Under the pieces are notes generated by a model. It was not told the DNA's origin. It saw only the letters and a program-made list of their open reading frames with translations, and did no database searches. DNA of 36,685 bases. Origin: a virus. The DNA lies in the IMG/VR virus record IMGVR_UViG_3300005337_000035, positions 1-36,685 of that record, one strand, 5' to 3'. The stretch's first letter is position 1, and every line of letters begins with the position of its first letter. This document shows positions 28,363 to 35,639 of the stretch, in pieces. The translations under genes were made by a program, and so were the position numbers.

Positions 28363-28666
28363 TGCCGCCCTCCCGGTCCTTGAAAGCGTCCAGCAGGGCC
28401 ATCACTTCGGGAATGTCGCGTTCCCCGGTGGACAGCACGTCAACGATGTAGGCCCGGTCGGATTCGTTGAACAGGTTCGAGATGATGTTGATGAAGTGGC
28501 CGAGGGCTTCGATGGCTTCCCCGGACAGTGCCCCACCAACGCTGGATCGCTTGATCAGGTTCGTGTAGTGGGACAGCATGGCGAGCTGGCCGGGCAGCGG
28601 CAGCTTGATGACAAGGCTGCGCTCTCCCAACTGCACGACACGAGTCTCGCGCGTATCAGTAGTCAC
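28325..28666 (-). CDS. Tail assembly chaperone, G-type
   Basis: 113 residues from GTG 28666. VVQLGERSLVIKLPLPGQLA, HYTNLIKRSSVGGA, VLSTGERDIPEVMALLDAFK. Place (before the tape measure, after the neck genes), length and the overlapping second frame identify it as a tail tape chaperone. The start has no Shine-Dalgarno; TAGTAT (28679-28674) lies seven bases upstream and its TAG is the stop codon of the preceding gene. This predicts a leaderless, separately started mRNA. Confidence 0.75.
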   Translation of the reverse strand: MTTDTRETRVVQLGERSLVIKLPLPGQLAMLSHYTNLIKRSSVGGALSGEAIEALGHFINIISNLFNESDRAYIVDVLSTGERDIPEVMALLDAFKDREGGSAKPAKAVRRTR

Positions 28667-28673
28667 GCTACTG

Positions 28674-28679
28674 ATACTA
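28674..28679 (-). promoter_or_regulatory. -10 box overlapping upstream stop codon
   Basis: TAGTAT, minus strand. The stop codon TAG of the gene at 28677 supplies its first three bases. Exactly seven bases separate it from GTG 28666, with no ribosome binding site. Confidence 0.5.
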
Positions 28680-29141
28680 GATCAGCCTGCCGCCGAAAGT
28701 TGTTCGGACAACCACCTTGAATCCTCGCGCGGTGCCCCGGGCGAACAGTGGCCCGGTGAGGAAGAAGTGGCCCTTCGTCCCGGGGTGGTTGACGTGCTTC
28801 AACGACACGACGCGGCCGACCTTGGCCCAGAAGAAGACCAGCCGACCGTTGGCCTTGCGGGGATCGATGTCGTGGGCTTTGGTGCCGCCGTGGGGGAAGA
28901 TCGCATACGGTGCCGGGGTGCCGACGCGGTAGGTGACAGTCCAGGCGGCTGTCGACTTGTTCCAGATGCGGATCTGGGACCGCATGTAGCCGGTCCTCTT
29001 CGGCGCCAGGGCCTTGCCTTCCCGCACGACCTCATTGGCCAGGGGCTTGACGTAGTTCTCTTCAGCCCAGTTCGTCGCGTACCGCTGCGTCCGGGTCCAG
29101 TTGATCTCCACCCGGCTCGGCCCGAAGCGGATTCCTGGCAC
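28677..29141 (-). CDS. HK97 gp10-like neck/tail-completion protein
   Basis: 154 residues from GTG 29141, preceded by GAGGAGGAGCC. ANEVVREGKALAPKRTGYMR, YRVGTPAPYAIFPHGGTKAH and the end NHPGTKGHFFLTGPLF match the HK97-gp10-like fold, a neck component that connects head and tail. Its start overlaps the end of the previous gene by 80 bases. Confidence 0.8.
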   Translation of the reverse strand: MPGIRFGPSRVEINWTRTQRYATNWAEENYVKPLANEVVREGKALAPKRTGYMRSQIRIWNKSTAAWTVTYRVGTPAPYAIFPHGGTKAHDIDPRKANGRLVFFWAKVGRVVSLKHVNHPGTKGHFFLTGPLFARGTARGFKVVVRTTFGGRLI

Positions 29142-29412
29142 GGCTCCTCCTCGGGTTAGCTAACTTCTTACTGCCATCTGCTTCCAGTTTGGCAGCATCT
29201 TCCACCACCACGGCGGCCACCAGCTGTGCCACCTGGCCGGACTGCTCCCAGTCCTCCATGGATGGGCTGACCGCGCCGGGAGGGTCGAGGCTAACCCGCT
29301 GCAGGTAGCCGTTGACGATCAAGCTGGCCGTGGCGACATCCAGCTCCCGTTCATACACCGCACCCCGGCGGTAGATGTCGTGGGCTTTCAGCACCTTCAC
29401 CTTGATCAGCAT
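29062..29412 (-). CDS. Head-tail connector-type small protein
   Basis: 116 residues from ATG 29412. N-terminal beta part (LIKVKVLKAHDIYRRGAVYE; RELDVATASLIVNGYLQRVS) resembles small head-tail joining proteins; an Ala-rich helix (VAQLVAAVVVEDAAKLEADG) and a basic tail follow. The last 80 bases overlap the next gene, more than elsewhere in this block. Confidence 0.65.
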   Translation of the reverse strand: MLIKVKVLKAHDIYRRGAVYERELDVATASLIVNGYLQRVSLDPPGAVSPSMEDWEQSGQVAQLVAAVVVEDAAKLEADGSKKLANPRRSRARNPLRAEPGGDQLDPDAAVRDELG

Positions 29413-29421
29413 CTGGCCACG

Positions 29422-29952
29422 CTAGCAGGTAGAGCACTGGGGGATCTGGACCGAGATGCTGCCCTGCACCCCGGCGCACCCTCCGAACGGTGCCAGCGGG
29501 GTGATGTCGGCGATGCTCACCAACTGCCGCTGCCGGCGGTTCAGATCCCGCAAGCAGCAGAACGCTTCCCGAATCGCCGACGTGTCCGACATCAGCTGCT
29601 CCGTCGCCGCCGTCAACTCCGCGCACGTGGCCGCATTGCTGACATCACCGACCGGCCAGCACCGGAACACGGTTACCTCCAGCCGCAGCGCCCACGCGAC
29701 AACACCGCACGGCCCGGACTGCCGTTCAATGGTCCTGTCCGGGAAGAACGCGAACGACGGGTACGTCTCCAGCATCCGCACATAGGCGGTGCCGTTGCAG
29801 CAGTCATCCTCATTGGCGGCAATATCGGCCAGAGGATCACCCCAGGTCAGGCAGCATTTCGCCGGGGGATTCGGTCGGGAGGCAAGGGCGGCGCACAGGC
29901 AGCTGAGCAGATCGGTCTGCTGGGAGAGGAACTGCTCGTCGGTGGTTGGCAT
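29422..29952 (-). CDS. Virion connector protein, Cys-rich
   Basis: 176 residues. LSQQTDLLSCLCAALASRPN, CCLTWGD, CCNGTAYVRML, FRCWPVGDV, and a C-terminus SVQIPQCSTC give 14 or so Cys, unusual for a cytoplasmic virion protein. Place suggests a tail-terminator or stopper role. Disulphides in the mature virion are possible (inference). Confidence 0.65.
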   Translation of the reverse strand: MPTTDEQFLSQQTDLLSCLCAALASRPNPPAKCCLTWGDPLADIAANEDDCCNGTAYVRMLETYPSFAFFPDRTIERQSGPCGVVAWALRLEVTVFRCWPVGDVSNAATCAELTAATEQLMSDTSAIREAFCCLRDLNRRQRQLVSIADITPLAPFGGCAGVQGSISVQIPQCSTC

Positions 29953-29953
29953 G

Positions 29954-30769
29954 TCACCCCATCGGATAGCGGACGCGGTGCTGCGACTCCCACGAGGAAA
30001 TCCGGGGGCGCCCCTTCAACCCGAACGGGTTGTACGAAGCAATCACTTGATCGACTTCGGTGATGCCGGTCAGACCCCTGTCCAGCAAGGTGTCGATGTT
30101 CACCGTCGACAGGCTGATCCCCTGCCGGGTCAGGTTCTGCACCCGGGAAGGCAGCCTGCACACCCCACCGGTGCAGGCGCGGGCCCACTCCACCTGCAGA
30201 ATCCCCGCCGCGTCGTTCAACACCGCTGGAACGGGGATGCCCTTGGTGTAAGTGACCGACCAGGTGTCCTCCTCGCCCAGGGCGCGGTTCATGTCCTGCG
30301 ACTCAGGCCAGCAGTCGTTGACACCATCAACTTCCTGGCGCACCAACCACCAGGCCCCATCGGTCGCATCCAGCCGGTACGACCCGGTCACCACCGGCGA
30401 GCCGGAAATGCTGACCTCGGTCACCTCGGACACCGGGCCGGGCAGCCAGATCTGGCAGTTCGGATCACACGACTGGCAGCCTGGGCCTGTTCCACACCAG
30501 CAGTTACGCCACAGCCCATCCAGGATGAACGGCTGCCACGTGCCGTAGGACCAGAACCATCCGTACGAGCCACCGTTGGACTCGCACCACCGACCGCAGG
30601 GCCGGACAATGGTTTCGCATTCGCTGAAGCGGCGACCGGTCGCCGACCACAACGTCAGCTCGGCGTAGCGGGTCGCCGCCGCGCGCACGGTGGAGGAGTA
30701 CCCCAGCCACTCATCGTCTGAGCAGGTGCGGCACGGATTCCACCCGCACGGCGGCGACTCGCTAGCCAT
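29954..30769 (-). CDS. Head-to-tail adaptor-type protein
   Basis: 271 residues from ATG 30769 (TAATG). CGWNPCRTCSDDEWLGYSST, RAAATRYAELTLWSATGRRF, a Cys/Trp-rich middle (CWCGTGPGCQSCDPNC) and a C-terminus with LSTVNIDTLLDRGLTGITEV, which is typical of phage head-tail adaptor proteins. Context is right. High Cys again. Confidence 0.7.
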   Translation of the reverse strand: MASESPPCGWNPCRTCSDDEWLGYSSTVRAAATRYAELTLWSATGRRFSECETIVRPCGRWCESNGGSYGWFWSYGTWQPFILDGLWRNCWCGTGPGCQSCDPNCQIWLPGPVSEVTEVSISGSPVVTGSYRLDATDGAWWLVRQEVDGVNDCWPESQDMNRALGEEDTWSVTYTKGIPVPAVLNDAAGILQVEWARACTGGVCRLPSRVQNLTRQGISLSTVNIDTLLDRGLTGITEVDQVIASYNPFGLKGRPRISSWESQHRVRYPMG

Positions 30770-31695
30770 TAGACAGTCACACTCCCGACGTAGCCGGCCG
30801 AAGACGTGTCGATGCGGGTCATCCGCACCGTGTACGTCCCGGCACCGGAGTAGGTGTGAGCCAGGGTGGAGGTTGCCGTCGGGGTCCGGGTGACATTGCC
30901 GTCACCCCAGCTGACATACACCTGCTGGCCAACCCAATCCGTCGGCACCGTGGCACTGACCGCGAAGCCACCAGTGCCGGTGACGGTCAGGTCACCAACG
31001 AGCGCCTGGCAGCCACAGGCCGGCTCCGGCGGCGGCATCTGGGTCACGAAGACCCGTTCATGCTGGGAGGAACCGATGGCGCTGTTCATCGCCTTCGGGT
31101 TGCCCAGTGTGGCGGTGGCCTGCGAGATCCCCACGTAGTACGGGCCGACACCCCACGGCGAGCCGGACTGGGTACGTGCCTCCACGACGAACGTGGCGAG
31201 GTCGTTCTCCAGCGTGACATCGCCGATGGTGCCCTCCACGACCCACGGGTAGACCCGGTAGCCCCAGTCCCCGCCGGTGACGCAGGTCTCCGAACCGGTG
31301 TTGCCCAGCCGCGTCCACGCCTCGAACGCGAAGTTCGAGTCGAACGCCGTGTTCTCCTCGGTGGAGTAACCGATGGCGTCCGGAGTGTCGGCGTCCGACA
31401 GGTACACCGGGTTGCCGGAGACGATCTCGGCCAGCTCCGGGTCGACGTTGCAGAACGTCATCGTCAGGTTGATCCACTTAAGGATCGGCGGGATCGTGTT
31501 ACGGAAGCAGAAGACGCCGTCGCCGTTCTTCTTGAACATGTCGACGCGGTCTTCGTACTCCTTGGTCATCTCGACGGAGATGATGCCCTCGGACACGACC
31601 TGCGAGCAGTCACCGGTGACGGGCAGGCCACAGCTGGACAGCTGGGTCACCCGCACGATCGGGACGTTGTAGGGAGAGAAACATACGGTAGCCAC
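30769..31695 (-). CDS. Major tail protein with C-terminal PKD/Ig-like domain
   Basis: 308 residues from GTG 31695, with AGGAG eight bases upstream. The N-terminal 215 residues (VTQLSSCGLPVTGDCSQVVS, FAFEAWTRLGNTGSETCVTG, VGISQATATLGNPKAMN) look like a tail tube subunit. The last 80 residues form a PKD-like fold: VYVSWGDGNVT and LAHTYSGAGTYTVRMTR. Such domains decorate phage tubes and bind sugars or host surfaces weakly. Confidence 0.8.
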   Translation of the reverse strand: MATVCFSPYNVPIVRVTQLSSCGLPVTGDCSQVVSEGIISVEMTKEYEDRVDMFKKNGDGVFCFRNTIPPILKWINLTMTFCNVDPELAEIVSGNPVYLSDADTPDAIGYSTEENTAFDSNFAFEAWTRLGNTGSETCVTGGDWGYRVYPWVVEGTIGDVTLENDLATFVVEARTQSGSPWGVGPYYVGISQATATLGNPKAMNSAIGSSQHERVFVTQMPPPEPACGCQALVGDLTVTGTGGFAVSATVPTDWVGQQVYVSWGDGNVTRTPTATSTLAHTYSGAGTYTVRMTRIDTSSAGYVGSVTV

Positions 31696-31697
31696 GG

Positions 31698-31952
31698 TTA
31701 CGACTCCTCATCGGGTGAGGTGGCGGGATTCTTGCGCGGCCTACCGCGCTTCTTCGGCGCAGGTGTCTCAGCATCGGGAGTATCGGGAGTATCGAGCGCC
31801 AGGTAGTCCTGGTAGCGGTCCCACAGGTAGTCCGGCATGCGGATCTGGAACCCGTTATCCGTTGACGTGGCTACGTCGCTTTTACGGTCCGCCAGGTCGA
31901 TGAGGATCGGTACCTCATCAGCCCAGCTGGCCGGCGTGTAGAAGACGGTCAC
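31698..31952 (-). CDS. Small protein with AT-hook
   Basis: 84 residues from GTG 31952 (GTGA overlap); the extended ORF up to 31991 lies in the upstream gene and is rejected. VFYTPASWADEVPILIDLAD, IRMPDYLWDRYQDYLALDT, then a tail with KKRGRPRKNP, a textbook AT-hook that binds the DNA minor groove. In the capsid-tail gap it may tether DNA at the head-tail connector (inference). Confidence 0.7.
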   Translation of the reverse strand: MTVFYTPASWADEVPILIDLADRKSDVATSTDNGFQIRMPDYLWDRYQDYLALDTPDTPDAETPAPKKRGRPRKNPATSPDEES

Positions 31953-32776
31953 GGGCACTCCCTGGTCACCTGGACAGCCCACACACCGCACTCGATGGCC
32001 AGCAGATACTGCTGCTCGGCGATGGCGTACTGCTGATTCGTGGACCGGTTGAGCACCTCACGGATCGGCGGGATGAACACGTCCGAGGCCCACACCACAA
32101 CCCGGCCGGATGCGTACATCCATTCCGTCGTTGACGTGGTGGCCTGCCCCGCCGGGCCGGTCCCGGCATACCCCTGACCCAGGGAGTACGGGGTGCCGTA
32201 GGGAGTGGTCAGCAGGTTGGCGCGTGGCCGCTCGATCAGGTGCTCATTGCCGAGCCAGTTGCCAATCCCCGCACGGGCGTGGATGATGCCGCCGGCTACC
32301 GCGTTGTCAGCGAGTGCCTGCTCCAGCAGCTGAACCGCTTCGGTGGTGCAGCCGGCGTTGCCGAGGCTGACCGCTTGGGCGGGGAGCAGCCCCGTCAATC
32401 CCAACCCGGTGCTGCCCTGCCACAGCCGGGCTTCCACGGCCCGCTGTGCTTTCAGGTTCAGCTTGGTCAGCAGCCGGCGGCGGATCTCCTCCTCGGTGTA
32501 GCCGATGGATCCGCACAGCCACGAGGCGTACACGACGAACGGGTCGGCACTGATCGTGTCGGGGCCGTCGTCGAACACCTTCGCGGTGACAGATTCGCAT
32601 TCCGAGGCCCACAGGCGGGCCGGGCCGCACGTGTCGGGCTGGTATTCGATGCCACCGACGGCGGCTTCGAGACGCGGCAGGGGCAGTGGCCCCACGGCGG
32701 CGTTGAAAAGCCCGTACGGCACTGGTGGTGGCGCCGGGGGATCAAGGATGACTGGTGCGTCGGTCAGGATGGCCAT
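31949..32776 (-). CDS. Virion protein downstream of capsid
   Basis: 275 residues from ATG 32776, preceded by AAAGGAGGGGCAG. VGPLPLPRLEAAVGGIEYQP, DPFVVYASWLCGSIGYTEEE, LLTKLNLKAQRAVEARLWQG, YASGRVVVWASDVFIPP. The protein has a two-domain look and lies directly after the major capsid gene, where actinophages encode capsid-decorating or capsid-like structural proteins. No specific family recognised. Confidence 0.7.
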   Translation of the reverse strand: MAILTDAPVILDPPAPPPVPYGLFNAAVGPLPLPRLEAAVGGIEYQPDTCGPARLWASECESVTAKVFDDGPDTISADPFVVYASWLCGSIGYTEEEIRRRLLTKLNLKAQRAVEARLWQGSTGLGLTGLLPAQAVSLGNAGCTTEAVQLLEQALADNAVAGGIIHARAGIGNWLGNEHLIERPRANLLTTPYGTPYSLGQGYAGTGPAGQATTSTTEWMYASGRVVVWASDVFIPPIREVLNRSTNQQYAIAEQQYLLAIECGVWAVQVTRECP

Positions 32777-32810
32777 CTGCCCCTCCTTTCAAGGTCGGTT
32801 GGCAGTTGAC

Positions 32811-32843
32811 GGGGCGCCCCGCTGGGAGGAGACAGGGCGCCCC
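32811..32843 (-). other. Intercistronic hairpin after the capsid gene
   Basis: GGGGCGCCC (32811-32819) pairs with GGGCGCCCC (32835-32843); the minus-strand loop contains CTCCTCCC. No T-tract. It could slow or stop part of the transcription, or stabilise capsid mRNA. The loop is complementary to the AGGAGGGG ribosome binding site of the next gene. Confidence 0.5.
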
Positions 32844-32851
32844 TGGTTCAA

Positions 32852-34579
32852 CTAGCTGCAGGTAACCGACTGCGTGGAGGTGGTTTCACCCGACGGGCAG
32901 ATGCCGATGGTGTAGACCCGGCTGAGCGGGCACATCTTCAGCATCTTCCAACCGGTCTCCGTGAAGAGGTGGGTGACCTGGTTGGTGGCCAGCAGCGTCG
33001 AGTCGTAGACGCTGTTGAGCGTGATCACGTCGGACACGGCGCGCACCCACGTACCGGCCGGGTAGATCACAAAGTCCAGCGAGGTCGGGAGCTTGGTGAT
33101 CGGCGTGGCCGAGCCCGGCTCCCCGGCGGTGACGCTGTCGGAGAAAGCATCCTGCCAGTCGTAGAGCCACTGGACCCGGACACCACGGGTGGCGAACCAC
33201 GAGATGATCTGCGAGTCGACCAGGGAAACATCCTGGGTGTGGTCCCCACCGGTGCGCCGGGAGAAGTCGGCCCGGAACTGCGCCAGCATCCAGAACGGCA
33301 GCAGCAGCTCCAGCGTCGCCGACCGCTGCAGGCGCAGCGCGTACTTGATGTCCACGGCGGCCATCTCGACCGCGCCCAAAACCTGCGACACGACAGTGCC
33401 GTCCGAAGACCACGGCGCCACAGCGGTCAGGGAAACTGCGGTGGAACCGGTGACGATGGCGGCGATCTGCTCCGCGTTGACCTGGTGTGCGGAGACCGCC
33501 AGTGCGCCGGAGGTGAACGTCGACGTGTACTCCGGGTAGCCCCGGATCGCCAGGATGTTGCCGGTCAGGCAGACACCGGTGACACCCAGCCGGTCGTCAA
33601 CGAAGTCCGGGCACGGGATCTCCTTACACGTCTTCACCGTGCCGGCGGCGACCTGCGCCTCGGTCAGGTTGAAGAACCCGGTGCCGTTGCCGAAGATGGT
33701 GGAGAAGTCCAGGCCAGTGTTGTGGCGGACACCTCCGCGCCGTGCCTGAACCTCCGGCACATCGAGCAGGCCGTCGGTGGTCACCTGGGAGCAGATCGAG
33801 TAGATCGTCTCCGACGGTGCACACCAACCTGACGCTGCGAGCAGGGCGTTCGGGTTCTCCTCCGCGCCCAACTCGGCGTAGTGGATCTGCGCGGCCTTCA
33901 GCAGCGATCCGCCCGGCAGCGCTGTTTCGTTGCGAACGTTGGCGAGCACCTGCTCGTCGCGCTCGTCCATCCACACCGACAGCTCGGCCGGGTAGTCGCG
34001 CTCGATGACGGCAACGCCGTGCATGATCTCGTGCTCCATGCGCGGCATCGAAGAATACGATGCGGCGCGGGCCTGGAACGCCCGGCCGAACGCGGCCATG
34101 TCGATGCGCTGCCCGGCGGCGAAGCCCGGCACGTCAGCGGCGGCGATCAGGGTGCCGTAGTTCGCCTGGCGCTGCGCCGGCTCCGTCGACACATCCTCCG
34201 GGTTGATGTCGGAGATCCGCAGCGAGGAAAGCCCAGCCTGCTTGGCCTGCTCCACGTGCTCGGCGGTGTCCTCGGCGGTGGCCTGTGCCGACAGGATCGC
34301 AGCGGATGCCGCTACCTGCGGTGCCGGCTCGTTGACCACGACGGCGGGGATGACAGTCACGTCGGCGAACTTCGCAGTCCGGTTACCGTCGGCGGTCAGC
34401 TTCTCGTTGGCGGCGGTGACGAACGTCTTCAGCGACTCCAGCTCGGTGAGCTGCTCGTCGGTGACGGTGTCCGGGGTGACGGATGCTAGGAGGGTGGCGT
34501 GGGCCTCGGACGCCTCGGTGGCGAGTTCACGCAGGCCCTGCGGGGAGAACCGGTCAAGGTTCTCGGGGATCTGGAACAT
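32852..34579 (-). CDS. Major capsid protein
   Basis: 575 residues from ATG 34579. The first 190 residues are helical and charged (LRELATEASEAHATLLASVT; LESLKTFVTAANEKLTADGN), typical of a fused scaffold/delta domain. The rest is a HK97-type capsid domain: LLLPFWMLAQFRADFSRRTG, FATRGVRVQWLYDWQDAF, DFVIYPAGTWVRAV, NSVYDSTLLATNQVTHLFTE. Its own promoter lies 68 bases upstream. Neither a separate protease nor a portal gene is seen before it. Confidence 0.85.
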   Translation of the reverse strand: MFQIPENLDRFSPQGLRELATEASEAHATLLASVTPDTVTDEQLTELESLKTFVTAANEKLTADGNRTAKFADVTVIPAVVVNEPAPQVAASAAILSAQATAEDTAEHVEQAKQAGLSSLRISDINPEDVSTEPAQRQANYGTLIAAADVPGFAAGQRIDMAAFGRAFQARAASYSSMPRMEHEIMHGVAVIERDYPAELSVWMDERDEQVLANVRNETALPGGSLLKAAQIHYAELGAEENPNALLAASGWCAPSETIYSICSQVTTDGLLDVPEVQARRGGVRHNTGLDFSTIFGNGTGFFNLTEAQVAAGTVKTCKEIPCPDFVDDRLGVTGVCLTGNILAIRGYPEYTSTFTSGALAVSAHQVNAEQIAAIVTGSTAVSLTAVAPWSSDGTVVSQVLGAVEMAAVDIKYALRLQRSATLELLLPFWMLAQFRADFSRRTGGDHTQDVSLVDSQIISWFATRGVRVQWLYDWQDAFSDSVTAGEPGSATPITKLPTSLDFVIYPAGTWVRAVSDVITLNSVYDSTLLATNQVTHLFTETGWKMLKMCPLSRVYTIGICPSGETTSTQSVTCS

Positions 34580-34646
34580 GTATTGGCTCCGTAATAGCCG
34601 TAGAGGTTCACGGCGACACGGCCCACATTCCAGCTATCGCAAGGCA

Positions 34647-34676
34647 ACAATAGATCCACTTCGGGACTTTGTGCAA
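34647..34676 (-). promoter_or_regulatory. Capsid operon promoter (-35 and -10)
   Basis: Minus strand: TTGCAC (34676-34671), spacer 18, TATTGT (34652-34647). Like the XRE-pair promoter, it has both boxes. Leader of about 60 nt to ATG 34579 with GGAG before it. Confidence 0.6.
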
Positions 34677-34692
34677 GTGTCGAGAAAAGGTG

Positions 34693-34708
34693 GCCTAGCG
34701 GGCTAGGC
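34693..34708. promoter_or_regulatory. 16-bp palindrome, operator candidate
   Basis: GCCTAGCGGGCTAGGC lies between the divergent capsid promoter and the -10 box (34710-34715) of the plus-strand gene, a natural operator position. Confidence 0.5.
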
Positions 34709-34709
34709 A

Positions 34710-34715
34710 TACAGT
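34710..34715 (+). promoter_or_regulatory. -10 box for a leaderless gene
   Basis: TACAGT, six bases before GTG 34722, no Shine-Dalgarno. Confidence 0.45.
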
Positions 34716-34721
34716 GAAGGT

Positions 34722-35024
34722 GTGGAGATCTTTAAGATCCCGTTCGTGTTCGCCGACGCTGACCTGGCCACACATAAGGTCATTCGGAATGCCGAGCAGG
34801 GCTACGCCTACACCTCGATTCAAGTGGATACCGAGACGTGCCGTATCTGCGGTGGGCAGTGGTCTCAGGTGCACACCTTGGCCGTCACCGACACCACGGG
34901 TGCGACGCGGGCCATCGGATCGGTGCGGGCCTGCGAAGACTGCCAGCGGCAGTCATGGCTGTTCACGTCACACATGCCCCGCGCGGTCGCGGGGCGGGCC
35001 ATGGACGCCAGGGCCGTGGTGTAG
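34722..35024 (+). CDS. Small zinc-finger-like protein
   Basis: 100 residues from GTG 34722. CRICG (about 40-44) and CEDCQRQSW (about 71-79) form a C2-C2 site, with beta-rich surroundings (FKIPFVFADADLATHKVIRN). Divergent from the capsid operon with a palindrome between. It could be a regulator or DNA-binding protein. A strong terminator follows directly. Confidence 0.7.
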   Translation: MEIFKIPFVFADADLATHKVIRNAEQGYAYTSIQVDTETCRICGGQWSQVHTLAVTDTTGATRAIGSVRACEDCQRQSWLFTSHMPRAVAGRAMDARAVV

Positions 35025-35025
35025 A

Positions 35026-35062
35026 AGAAACCCCAGCTGGACGCTTCACAGCTGGGGTTTCT
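35026..35062. terminator. Strong bidirectional terminator
   Basis: AGAAACCCCAGCTG (35026-35039) and CAGCTGGGGTTTCT (35049-35062), perfect 14-bp stem, loop of 9, A- and T-rich ends. Confidence 0.9.
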
Positions 35063-35095
35063 ATCACCGGCCCTCACCAGGTGAAGACCAACATA

Positions 35096-35242
35096 TCAGA
35101 GCCGGCCTGCCCTGGCGAGCTTTCCGAGCCGCCGCCACTGCACGTCACTGCGGCGGGTGTCGAACGTGTCTCCGTGCTCGGCGAGGAAGACTTTGGTGAT
35201 GGTGGCGTAACTGTCGGTGGGCTTGATTTGGCGCATCGCCAT
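35096..35242 (-). CDS. 48-residue basic protein
   Basis: ATG 35242 follows AGGAGTAACT; stop TGA 35096. AMRQIKPTDSYATITKVFLA and a basic end (RRLGKLARAGRL). Good site and helical content support it. May bind nucleic acid. Confidence 0.65.
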   Translation of the reverse strand: MAMRQIKPTDSYATITKVFLAEHGDTFDTRRSDVQWRRLGKLARAGRL

Positions 35243-35244
35243 AG

Positions 35245-35457
35245 TTACTCCTGGTAGAAGCGTCGCAGATTGTCCTGGTCCCGCAGTTCGTCGTAGGCGT
35301 GGGGGATGGTTTCCTCGCAGTGATAGCAGAAGTCGTCAACCGGTCCGCGATGGCCGGGCATTGGCACGTGCCCACGGATCCGGCAGATCGCCTTCGTCGC
35401 CGGCACCGTCAGCCACCACAGCCAGCTCGGTGCCCCCTCCAACGCATCCCTCACCAT
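35245..35457 (-). CDS. Hypothetical Cys-containing protein
   Basis: 70 residues from ATG 35457, with AAGGA five bases before; the ORF further upstream overlaps the next genes. VRDALEGAPSWLWWLTVPAT, GPVDDFCYHCEETIPHAYDE. One CxxC and several His suggest a zinc site. Confidence 0.6.
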   Translation of the reverse strand: MVRDALEGAPSWLWWLTVPATKAICRIRGHVPMPGHRGPVDDFCYHCEETIPHAYDELRDQDNLRRFYQE

Positions 35458-35639
35458 TTCCATCCTTCGCTGCAGTCGGGGCACAGATCGTATTGGGTGC
35501 TGCGGCGGCCTTTGACCCGGTGGACGCTGTGTTTCCAGCCGGGCAGGCGCAGCATGTTTGACCGCTGGTGGGGGACGGCGGGGATGGTGCCCGTCGCTCC
35601 GCACACATCGCAGGTCAGGTGATGTTCGAAAACGATCAT
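35451..35639 (-). CDS. Zinc-ribbon-like protein
   Basis: 62 residues from ATG 35639 (ATGA). CDVCGATG (10-17) and CPDCSEGW (53-60) form a C2-C2 zinc ribbon. Basic middle (KHSVHRVKGRR). Overlaps both neighbours. Confidence 0.65.
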   Translation of the reverse strand: MIVFEHHLTCDVCGATGTIPAVPHQRSNMLRLPGWKHSVHRVKGRRSTQYDLCPDCSEGWKW

